From: a virus
Length of the DNA stretch: 25,974 bases
Direction: 5' to 3' (one strand)
Virus record (IMG/VR): IMGVR_UViG_3300019751_000010
Location: 1 to 25,974 of that record
Made by a program: the position numbers and the translations under genes. This document shows, one piece after another, positions 20,005-25,974 of the stretch; position 1 is the stretch's first letter, and every line of letters begins with the position of its first letter. Below the pieces are notes generated by a model. It searched no databases and was not told where the DNA came from. It was given only the letters and a program-made list of their open reading frames with translations.

Positions 20005-20676
20005 TTAAGAAGCAGTTTCAATTTCCTCAATCAACATGTCACGTAACTGTATTGCATTTTCATCACGGGAATCATTTTTACCATATCCACAGAATTTATA
20101 TGCGAGAGTAATACGTTCTCCACCAGCGTAGGCGGCATGCCAAAATATGTTTTCGGGTTCTTCTTTTGGCCCAAAGTAATAGTGTCTGCACTGCCAACCT
20201 TTAACATCTGGAATAGTAACTACTTCGTCTTTCTCGTTATCATAATAAGTAAAGTAACCATCACCATCTGACCAAGTAAAGAGAACTTGATAGGCAGAGG
20301 CATCCCAGTTAGTGTGCCATCCCACGAAACCGCCTGGCGGATAATACGACAAAAGGGCGCTGGTGTGTGCCCCTATCTCAGATGCAAAGTCATACTTGAC
20401 CATGTTCATATATGAAGACCAAACATTCGGGTCTTCACGTACCATCTTTCCAATCGGTTGTGCGAAGTGTCTGTCTGGTGGGCCTACCAGTTCACCCTTT
20501 AGAGATACATCTCTCAGGTATTCTTCACTGGTGTAATACTCACCCTTCTCCATGTCCTCATTGGAACTATAAGCGTAGTACTTGGGGTTTCTGTAACCCT
20601 CTGTAAAGAACATCTCATCTTTGAACTTATCAAGGGTAGCAAGAAACGCCTTGTTGCGAATCGTGACTTCGGACAT
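20005..20676 (-). CDS. 2OG-Fe(II) oxygenase-like protein
   Basis: A 223-residue protein whose middle part resembles phage 2-oxoglutarate/Fe(II) dioxygenases: LLSYYPPGGFVGWHTNWDASAYQVLFTWSDG has H121 and D125 (spacing H-x-x-x-D rather than the usual H-x-D), and NIFWHAAYAGGERITLAYKF has H180 and R188 (distal His and 2-oxoglutarate Arg with normal spacing). Such enzymes hydroxylate proteins, nucleotides or small molecules; the target is not known. The start overlaps the preceding stop (TAATG). If the iron site is H121/D125/H180 the enzyme could be active; the atypical first spacing is the weak point. Confidence 0.7.
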   Translation of the reverse strand: MSEVTIRNKAFLATLDKFKDEMFFTEGYRNPKYYAYSSNEDMEKGEYYTSEEYLRDVSLKGELVGPPDRHFAQPIGKMVREDPNVWSSYMNMVKYDFASEIGAHTSALLSYYPPGGFVGWHTNWDASAYQVLFTWSDGDGYFTYYDNEKDEVVTIPDVKGWQCRHYYFGPKEEPENIFWHAAYAGGERITLAYKFCGYGKNDSRDENAIQLRDMLIEEIETAS

Positions 20677-20945
20677 TAGACAATAAGACCGGATACCGCT
20701 TGACGATATGAAGATGCAAAGTCATCACTAGTTGGTACAACATACACATAGTTTTTAAACTGAGCGCTGGTAGGATTTTCACGTCCGGTCATACAGACAC
20801 CACGTGCGAATCCAATCTCGTTATCGGGAGTTGCAACCAACATACGAGGATCGTTGATCAAAAGAACACCGTCTTTCTCACCATTATATTTACCAACATA
20901 TTCACCACTCTGTGCTACCACAGATACAATATCACCTTTCTTCAT
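20676..20945 (-). CDS. Small conserved phage protein, possibly Sm-like fold
   Basis: An 89-residue, strand-rich protein: GDIVSVVAQSGEYVGKYNG, VLLINDPRMLVAT, IGFARGVCMTG, then FKNYVYVVPTS. This pattern of short strands with D-P-R-M-L and G-F-A-R-G-V-C-M-T-G is familiar from small proteins of T4-like marine phages. The layout recalls Sm-like barrels, which bind RNA, but that is only a guess. AAGGA precedes ATG 20945, which lies within the end of the AbrB-like gene. Confidence 0.7.
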   Translation of the reverse strand: MKKGDIVSVVAQSGEYVGKYNGEKDGVLLINDPRMLVATPDNEIGFARGVCMTGRENPTSAQFKNYVYVVPTSDDFASSYRQAVSGLIV

Positions 20946-21105
20946 TTCTCATTTCCTTTTTAAAAGACCACTGACCAGTGATATCATTTTTCTCCCAGAC
21001 AATAGTATCACCAACCTTAAGGTCAAGTGCATCCATCATCTCATCAGAGAATTCTAAACACTGATAGCCGTCACTATCTTCAATTACGTTACACGTATAA
21101 ATCAT
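20932..21105 (-). CDS. AbrB/MazE-like small DNA-binding protein candidate
   Basis: A 57-residue frame from ATG 21105 to TGA at 20934-20932. Its start overlaps the thyX stop as ATGA and its end overlaps the next gene by 14 bases, so the 160-base space between thyX and its neighbour is really coding. The sequence GYQCLEFSDEMMDALDLKVG then DTIVWEK matches the swapped-hairpin AbrB/SpoVT/MazE layout (x-L-x-F-x-x-E/D-x-x-x-x-L-x-L-x-x-G-D-x-I-x-W). Such proteins are transcription factors or antitoxins; many phages carry stand-alone copies of unknown role. No toxin partner is apparent next to it. Confidence 0.75.
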   Translation of the reverse strand: MIYTCNVIEDSDGYQCLEFSDEMMDALDLKVGDTIVWEKNDITGQWSFKKEMRNEER

Positions 21106-21791
21106 TCTTCAAATGCCTTCATTACACTTGGGAAGTGTACTGATAGTACATCCCAACAATCTCTGGCAATCACCATATGCTCTTTCTGAGTACCGTTAGC
21201 CATTCGCAATTGACAGTAGTGAATCCATGATCGAAGTGTACCGGACACATAAAGAGTTGTCTCCGTGTTACCTTCAGGTAGGACTGCACGTGCTTGTTCT
21301 TTTGCGATACCATTATCTAGTGCCCATTTATAAACTTGTTTTGCCTTATTAATAACTTCGGACTGTTTCATATTCCAGTTTTCGTACAGGCGTTCTTCTT
21401 GAGTTTTATTACCACCCTTACCAAAGTCTTCGATATCTAGGTCAACAGAATTCTGTCGGTTCTTAGGGTCTTGCAGTCTTGCAGCCCTTTGAGTAAAGTT
21501 TTCACTGACCGCATACCGTTGAGAGAACTCTTGAAATGAAAACGAGCGATGTCGAATAATTTGTCGAGAGATATCACGTGTTGTTGTGATCTCCATAGTC
21601 ACACTAACCATTTCAAAAGGTGACCAGTGTTGTTCACGAATCAAGTATTTTAACAGTTTTGGTGCCGTCTCTTTGTTCGCCTGATTGCCGGGATTACTCA
21701 CTCTAGCTGCATACGCAACAAGTTCTTCAGCAGTATGACAACCAGTGATTGCACTGGGTTGACTTAGAGAAATTAATTTAATCTTGCTCAT
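21102..21791 (-). CDS. thyX: Flavin-dependent thymidylate synthase ThyX
   Basis: A 229-residue enzyme making dTMP from dUMP with folate and FAD/NADPH. The signature RHRx7S is R80-HR82-SFSFQEF-S90, followed by QRY; the C-terminal part has R-A-V-L-P-E-G (about 161-167) and the T-L-Y-V-S-G-T-L-R-S-W-I-H-Y helix that binds substrate. Length is normal for the family. It supplies dTTP for phage DNA synthesis, consistent with helicase and recombinase nearby. Start ATG 21791 overlaps the preceding membrane-protein gene by 14 bases; stop overlaps the AbrB-like gene (ATGA). Confidence 0.95.
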   Translation of the reverse strand: MSKIKLISLSQPSAITGCHTAEELVAYAARVSNPGNQANKETAPKLLKYLIREQHWSPFEMVSVTMEITTTRDISRQIIRHRSFSFQEFSQRYAVSENFTQRAARLQDPKNRQNSVDLDIEDFGKGGNKTQEERLYENWNMKQSEVINKAKQVYKWALDNGIAKEQARAVLPEGNTETTLYVSGTLRSWIHYCQLRMANGTQKEHMVIARDCWDVLSVHFPSVMKAFEE

Positions 21792-21972
21792 TTTTTATTT
21801 CCTTTTCTTTTTCTTCATCGAACCAGCCATTTTCCATGAAATATTCAATGGCGTCTTCGACTCCTTCTATTTTACCTTCTTCTTTTCCAAGGTATCGTGC
21901 TGCATACCACATAGGTACTAACACTAACATAGAATAAAATAGGTGTTCCCACACTCCAATCGGTTCAGACAT
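21778..21972 (-). CDS. Small single-pass membrane protein
   Basis: A 64-residue protein with one hydrophobic stretch at about 10-27 (LFYSMLVLVPMWYAARYL) followed by an acidic helix ending in EKEKEIKNEQ. Start ATG overlaps the helicase stop (TAATG); its end overlaps thyX. No function recognised. Confidence 0.7.
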   Translation of the reverse strand: MSEPIGVWEHLFYSMLVLVPMWYAARYLGKEEGKIEGVEDAIEYFMENGWFDEEKEKEIKNEQD

Positions 21973-23363
21973 TAGATTTTAAATCCTCTGAATTTATTTT
22001 CCATGTTCAATCTCTCACCAGAGGCAGAGTTATCAAACGCTGGGCCATTGTCCTCTTCTTCCTTTTCAGAAGACTGATCGCAATCGTATAACCGCATCTT
22101 ACTACGATCCACACCAACTACGAAACGTGCATTGTATGTAGGATCATTGTATCGGTTCTTAAGTTGTTTTACCAACATCTTACCTTGTGCTTGTAATTCT
22201 TGATTTGATATCAAGGCAAACATAAAGTCAGCAGTTGCGGGAAGTCCGAATGATTCGGAAGTGTCCTCAAGACCAACATCATCATTAGAGTAACCAGAAC
22301 GTGTTGTCTGAGTCGCAGATACGATTGGTAGATCGAACTCCACAGCAAGTCCACGTAACTCTTCTGCAATACTCTTGATGTAAGTGTACGAGTTAATTGC
22401 ACCGCCCATAGATTTCATACGTGAAGAGGCACAGATGTTTAGATAGTCAATATAGATGATATCAGGGACAAAGTTCTTCTTCAGTTTTAGTTCATTGAGA
22501 AGGGCACGGAAATGACTGGCGTTCGCTTGTCCTGTAGGATACTCCTTGACAATTAACTTGCCTTGAGTTTTACGGGATATCTCACCCACCCTATCACGGA
22601 ACATATCCAGAGAGAGGTTCTCAAGTTGATCTATCGGAACATTCAATAGATTAGCATCGATACGTTCAGCAATGCGTTCCTCAGCCATTTCCATAGTGAC
22701 ATACAATACATTCTTACCTTGGGAAAGGTTAGCTCCAGCACAGTGGCACATAAAAAGGGATTTACCTACACCCGTACCCGCAAGGGCAATGTTCAGGGTC
22801 TTGTTAGGTATTCCACCCTTAGTGATGGAGTTGAAGTATTCTAGATCAAACGGTAGTCGTTCTTCCTTCTCATGATAGAAGTTGTAACGAGAGTCTACGT
22901 TCTCTAGGTAGTCATGACCAATGTTGGTATCAAAGGTAACCGCCAATGCCTTGGTCAGAACATCGGGGATAGAACCCTTGGAGAGGGTCTTGTGTTTACC
23001 TTCAATAATGTTGATTGATTCCATGACAGCATTGAACACGGCCCTATCTTGGCACCATGATTCAGTACGGTCAACTAACCAATCTAAATTAGTGTTTTCT
23101 TCTTTCTGAAATAAGTTAGGTAGTATCTCCATTGCATGACGGTACTGTTCATCCGACATACGATCACCTTCATCAATCTCAATCTTGAAGGCTTCCATCG
23201 TAGGAAGTTTGTTGTACTTAGCAATGAACTTGGTGAACTCTTTGAATAGAGATCGATACACACCATCAAAATAATCTGGTTGTACGAATGCAGCTACTTT
23301 ACGGGCATACTGATCGTTTGTTACGAGGTTTTTAAGTACGGTCTGTTCTAAATTAATTTCCAC
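21972..23363 (-). CDS. 41: Replicative DNA helicase (T4 gp41/DnaB family)
   Basis: A 463-residue DnaB-type helicase if started at GTG 23363, which gives (M)EINLEQTVLKNL, aligning with the T4 gp41 N-terminus (MVEIILSHLIFDQ); an in-frame ATG at 23399 lacks a ribosome binding site and overlaps the preceding gene by 47 bases. N-terminal domain about 1-150, then a RecA-fold domain with Walker A G196-TGVGKS202, VLYVTMEMAEERIAERIDANLL (as in T4 gp41), Walker B DIIYIDYLNI (about 301-310), and QTTRSGYSNDD then ESFGLPATADFM of motifs H4/R-loop. It unwinds DNA 5' to 3' at the phage replication fork as a hexamer on the lagging strand. The primase and loader are not in the window. Confidence 0.95.
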   Translation of the reverse strand: MEINLEQTVLKNLVTNDQYARKVAAFVQPDYFDGVYRSLFKEFTKFIAKYNKLPTMEAFKIEIDEGDRMSDEQYRHAMEILPNLFQKEENTNLDWLVDRTESWCQDRAVFNAVMESINIIEGKHKTLSKGSIPDVLTKALAVTFDTNIGHDYLENVDSRYNFYHEKEERLPFDLEYFNSITKGGIPNKTLNIALAGTGVGKSLFMCHCAGANLSQGKNVLYVTMEMAEERIAERIDANLLNVPIDQLENLSLDMFRDRVGEISRKTQGKLIVKEYPTGQANASHFRALLNELKLKKNFVPDIIYIDYLNICASSRMKSMGGAINSYTYIKSIAEELRGLAVEFDLPIVSATQTTRSGYSNDDVGLEDTSESFGLPATADFMFALISNQELQAQGKMLVKQLKNRYNDPTYNARFVVGVDRSKMRLYDCDQSSEKEEEDNGPAFDNSASGERLNMENKFRGFKI

Positions 23364-23679
23364 TAGTTTTCTCTTTTGCGACAAGCCAACCTTCAGCATG
23401 GGCAGTCTCTAGGATGTCTTCTAGAATATCTGCAGCATGTTCCTGAAGGTAAGCGTCTTCAGTTGTTACGTCAGGGTCAGGGGTGTATACTATCACAAAA
23501 TTAAACGTGAGGCAATCCCTTTTTCCATCAAACGCAACATTACCATAACGAATAACAGTTTCCACAAAATAACCACGTAGGATGCGAACATCCCACGCTT
23601 GATCGTTTGGAGAGTCTTCTACGGGGATAAGCTCGTAATCCAACCCCGCACAAACTTTGTCTATATTAAGCTTCGGCAT
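23353..23679 (-). CDS. Conserved phage protein between uvsX and helicase
   Basis: A 108-residue protein. ATG 23679 (MPKLNIDKVCAGLDYEL) is chosen over an ATG 15 bases upstream because M-P-K-x-N-I-x-K is how I remember homologues in T4-like marine phages beginning. Predicted strands ELIPVEDS, AWDVRILRGYFVETVIRYGNVAFDG and CLTFNFVIVYTPDPDVT, followed by an acidic helix. Position between the recombinase and helicase is retained in other T4-like phages as far as I recall. Function unknown; a replication or recombination accessory role is inferred only from location. Confidence 0.75.
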   Translation of the reverse strand: MPKLNIDKVCAGLDYELIPVEDSPNDQAWDVRILRGYFVETVIRYGNVAFDGKRDCLTFNFVIVYTPDPDVTTEDAYLQEHAADILEDILETAHAEGWLVAKEKTSGN

Positions 23680-24721
23680 TCTCAGCAATCTCATCCATGT
23701 CTACTTGAGTAGGAAGACCAATCTGGTATTGCTTTTTCAGGAACTCAGCGAAGTCAGTGAATTCAAAGATGGGTGTCCAGAACTCTTCTTTGAGAGTTTC
23801 TGCTAACCGTACTTTTGGTTCAACGATCTCTCCAGTTTCCCTATCAACACGAGCATACCAACCATTGGAAGGTTTAGTACAATAACCACCAGCAAGAGCA
23901 GCGTCCAACAGACCGCTGAAACGCTCCACGCCACCGTCCCAAGAAACAGAGATAGGGATTTTACTTTTCTCTTTAACATAGCGAGACTTTTCAACGTTGA
24001 TGATGAAGTCATACCCTGTAACCTCCGTACCTGTTTTATTCTGTCTGCGTCCAAGAATCCAGATGTTGTCTGCACTGTAGTAAATACCAGTACCACCACC
24101 TACGATGTCTTTAGGAAACAAACCAATTTCTTTATATGTATGGTTTACGGCAAGCATGGGGATGTTTTTCATTGCAAGGTATGGAGTTGCCATACGGAAC
24201 AGACCTTTCAGTGCCTTCGCACGTGACATGTCCGCAACAGACTTCTCGTTGATTGCATCTTCTAGTTCTTTCTTAGATGCAAGGTTACCAATAGAATCAA
24301 TAACCACAATAACATTGTCAGTCCTTTCCATAGATTCAAGTTGACTGATTAGGTCAAACTTGAGTTCTTCTACGTTTGTGATAGGAGTATGCAGAACCCG
24401 ACTAGTGTCAATTCCAAACTGTGTGAAATAAGACTGGGGGGAACCAAACTCACTATCGTAAAATAACATGACCGCATCTTCTTTCTCCCGTAGATACGCA
24501 CCCGCCATCAACAGGGCGAATGAAGTTTTAAAGTGTTTACTAGGGCCTGCTAGTACAGTCAGGCCAGGCGTAACACCACCATCGATTGATCCCGACAATG
24601 CCACATTAACCATTGGCACATCGGTGGACACCATGTCCTTTTCAGTAAAGAATTTACTCTCCGACAGTACTTCCGTTGTCTTGATCTTTGAGTTCTTCCT
24701 CAGTTTGTCCATCACGCTCAT
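23666..24721 (-). CDS. uvsX: UvsX RecA-like recombinase
   Basis: A 351-residue protein. ATG 24721 (MSVMDKLRKNSKIK) has GGAG six bases upstream and matches the T4 UvsX start; longer in-frame starts would add residues without homology. Walker A is G59-PSKHFKT66, then LFYDSEFG, VVIDSIGNLASKKE (Walker B, as in T4), NHTYKE and GGGTGIYYSADNIWILGRRQ of loop L2 region, VEKSRYVKEKS near 260. It forms filaments on single-stranded DNA and drives strand exchange in recombination-dependent replication. Slightly shorter than T4 UvsX (about 390), lacking the acidic C-terminal tail. Its first 68 bases overlap the end of the upstream sugar gene. Confidence 0.95.
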   Translation of the reverse strand: MSVMDKLRKNSKIKTTEVLSESKFFTEKDMVSTDVPMVNVALSGSIDGGVTPGLTVLAGPSKHFKTSFALLMAGAYLREKEDAVMLFYDSEFGSPQSYFTQFGIDTSRVLHTPITNVEELKFDLISQLESMERTDNVIVVIDSIGNLASKKELEDAINEKSVADMSRAKALKGLFRMATPYLAMKNIPMLAVNHTYKEIGLFPKDIVGGGTGIYYSADNIWILGRRQNKTGTEVTGYDFIINVEKSRYVKEKSKIPISVSWDGGVERFSGLLDAALAGGYCTKPSNGWYARVDRETGEIVEPKVRLAETLKEEFWTPIFEFTDFAEFLKKQYQIGLPTQVDMDEIAENAEA

Positions 24722-25685
24722 TATCATCTCCAAATGTAATATTATTAACTTTCTCTCTTTCATCCAACTCGTAGTGTCTACGATATCCAGAATTGATATC
24801 TAGAACTTTCTCTAACAAGTCAAATGAAATAGTCTCACCAGCTTCATTCTTAAACTCAGAGAACTTAAGAAAAGCCGTTGTGTCTTTAGGTAGACACGCA
24901 CCACCAAACCCACGTTTCCTGTCATAGCCAGGCACACGAGTGTGTCCAATACCTACACGAGGGTCATTACCCATTACACGTGTAATAATATTGTAACTAC
25001 AACCAAACGCATTCACCAGATCAAAGAACTGGTTGAAGAACGTTACCTTGGTCGCAAGGTATGAATTGATTCCGTACTTCACAAAGGATGCCTCTGCGGC
25101 TGACATACGGTAAAAAACATCTGACTTACACAAACTGAAGATATCATAAATCTCTGTCAGTTCACCAGTGGCGTTTGGTGCACCACCCAATACATGGAAC
25201 TCCGCATTCACGAATTGTTCCTCTGCGTTCTTCTCTGTGAGGAACTCAGGATTGTATACAAGTCTTTCCACACCATCTTCGAACATAGAGTTGTATAGTC
25301 TATCGATGATGTCAGGTGTGATTGTTGATTTAATAACAACCAAAGCTTCGGTGTGCTCGATTAGTTTGAGTACCGCATCCTCTACAATGGATGCATCAAC
25401 AAATCCAGATTCAGGATTCATTGGTGTTGGCGCACACACAAAAACACACATAGGACTGAACTCAACCATTGAGTCAATGTCCGTATCATACTTCGGGTCA
25501 ACAATATGCAAGTCAACCAAAGGATGACAGAATGCATACTCTACTGCACGGCCAACAAAACCATGTCCGACAATACCCAAACGAAATGGGTTTGTTGGAC
25601 TGATCGGTTTCTGTTTGTCCGCTGTTGTCAAACCATCGGTGTCGGTTAACCCCTTCGGTTTGTATTGATCAAAATCATCTGCCAT
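24654..25685 (-). CDS. ugd: UDP-glucose 6-dehydrogenase-like nucleotide-sugar dehydrogenase
   Basis: A 343-residue enzyme. The NAD site is G37-IVGHGFVG45; NPEFLTE (145-151) and E200-SFVKYGINSYLATKVTFFNQ (K204) are family motifs, and the catalytic Cys264 is in GFGGACLPKD. The first 33 residues are an extension and the C-terminal sugar-nucleotide-binding domain is largely missing, replaced by a short acidic tail (EREKVNNI … STVGE), so it is about 50-100 residues shorter than cellular Ugd. It would oxidise UDP-glucose to UDP-glucuronate for surface polysaccharide or glycan synthesis. The start overlaps the end of an NAD-dependent epimerase by 11 bases; the last 68 bases overlap uvsX. Confidence 0.85.
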   Translation of the reverse strand: MADDFDQYKPKGLTDTDGLTTADKQKPISPTNPFRLGIVGHGFVGRAVEYAFCHPLVDLHIVDPKYDTDIDSMVEFSPMCVFVCAPTPMNPESGFVDASIVEDAVLKLIEHTEALVVIKSTITPDIIDRLYNSMFEDGVERLVYNPEFLTEKNAEEQFVNAEFHVLGGAPNATGELTEIYDIFSLCKSDVFYRMSAAEASFVKYGINSYLATKVTFFNQFFDLVNAFGCSYNIITRVMGNDPRVGIGHTRVPGYDRKRGFGGACLPKDTTAFLKFSEFKNEAGETISFDLLEKVLDINSGYRRHYELDEREKVNNITFGDDNERDGQTEEELKDQDNGSTVGE

Positions 25686-25974
25686 TAGTCACATCTCCTA
25701 TTTTCGGTATCCACTCAGAATACCATTGATAAAAATTAGTAACACCGTGTTCTATTGACACCTTCGGTTTGTACCCGAATGCCTGAAGCTTTTCGGTGTT
25801 ACTCCAAGTCTCTGTTGTATCAGCTGGGTGTTTAGGCACCATATTCATTATAGCTTTCTTACCACAATTCTGTTCTATTGACTTAATGAAGTCTAATAGA
25901 TTTACCTGTTCACCACGTCCGATATTAAATATCTCGTTTGATTCAATCTCACCAGAGTCAAAGTTCTTCAATAC
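25675..25974 (-). CDS. NAD-dependent sugar epimerase/dehydratase, C-terminal part
   Basis: Only the last 99 residues are inside the window; the frame continues past the right edge. NEIFNIGRGEQVNLLDFIKSIEQ, then GKKAIMNMVPKHPADTTETWSNTEKLQAFGYKPKV and EHGVTNFYQWYSEW are typical for the C-terminal substrate-binding part of UDP-glucuronate 4-epimerases and relatives (extended SDR). With the adjacent Ugd-like enzyme, it would convert UDP-glucuronate to an epimer (or a related sugar). The nucleotide-binding half and catalytic Tyr-x-x-x-Lys are not in view, so the exact activity is open. Confidence 0.85.
   Translation of the reverse strand, partial: VLKNFDSGEIESNEIFNIGRGEQVNLLDFIKSIEQNCGKKAIMNMVPKHPADTTETWSNTEKLQAFGYKPKVSIEHGVTNFYQWYSEWIPKIGDVTNGR

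Noticed and set aside
1-25974. tRNA genes, CRISPR arrays, insertion sequences, integrase or att sites
   Set aside because: None seen: no cloverleaf-like gap sequence, no spaced direct repeats, no transposase or integrase motifs; gaps are all shorter than 180 bases.

Overview
This 26 kb window is part of the genome of a tailed phage, most likely a T4-superfamily myovirus infecting a marine Gram-negative bacterium. The main evidence is a UvsX recombinase and a gp41-type replicative helicase that can be read alongside T4, a phage-type ThyX, two well-placed copies of the T4 late promoter octamer TATAAATA, and many small genes of kinds common in marine T4-like phages. All confident genes are on the minus strand. 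They are packed with ATGA, TAATG or longer overlaps, so transcription runs from high to low coordinates. The host is not identifiable from sequence alone; the sigma70-like promoters, Sec signal peptides and lipobox indicate a Gram-negative host.

Layout in the direction of transcription. (1) 25974-15630 holds nucleotide-sugar enzymes (end of an NAD-dependent epimerase, a UDP-glucose-dehydrogenase-like enzyme), uvsX, a conserved small gene, the helicase, thyX, an AbrB-like 57-residue protein, a 2OG-Fe(II)-oxygenase-like protein, a divergent ANL (acyl-CoA-synthetase-like) adenylating enzyme, a DUF3310-like protein and two tandem SGNH-hydrolase-like paralogues. (2) 15621-11461 starts at a late-type promoter beside a 14-bp palindrome. 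It holds a block in which five consecutive products have Sec signal peptides, followed by a membrane coiled-coil protein and a lipoprotein: a phage-encoded envelope or extracellular cassette. Two small soluble genes follow. (3) 11442-6817 is an early-looking module driven by three promoters that share an AACGCTTG box at the -35 element. It encodes a DUF932 protein, an APS-kinase-like P-loop kinase overlapping an NMN-adenylyltransferase-like enzyme by 106 nt, several small proteins, a SprT-like metallopeptidase, a small membrane protein and a RecB/Cas4-type PD-(D/E)XK nuclease. (4) 6821-1 starts at a second TATAAATA plus an extended -10 and holds one virion-type beta-rich protein and a run of proteins whose first 8-12 residues resemble the T4 capsid-targeting sequence (aromatic/aliphatic residues, then Leu/Ile/Val-x-Glu).

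The most interesting points are: the capsid-targeting-like N-termini on enzyme-like proteins (a nucleotidyltransferase and a KxDG ligase-fold candidate), suggesting enzymes packaged in and injected from the head; the late-expressed secretory cassette; the ANL enzyme plus SGNH pair; the shared -35 box of the early promoters; and two out-of-frame overlaps in which both frames appear functional. Family names are from recognition of motifs by eye; no database search was run.
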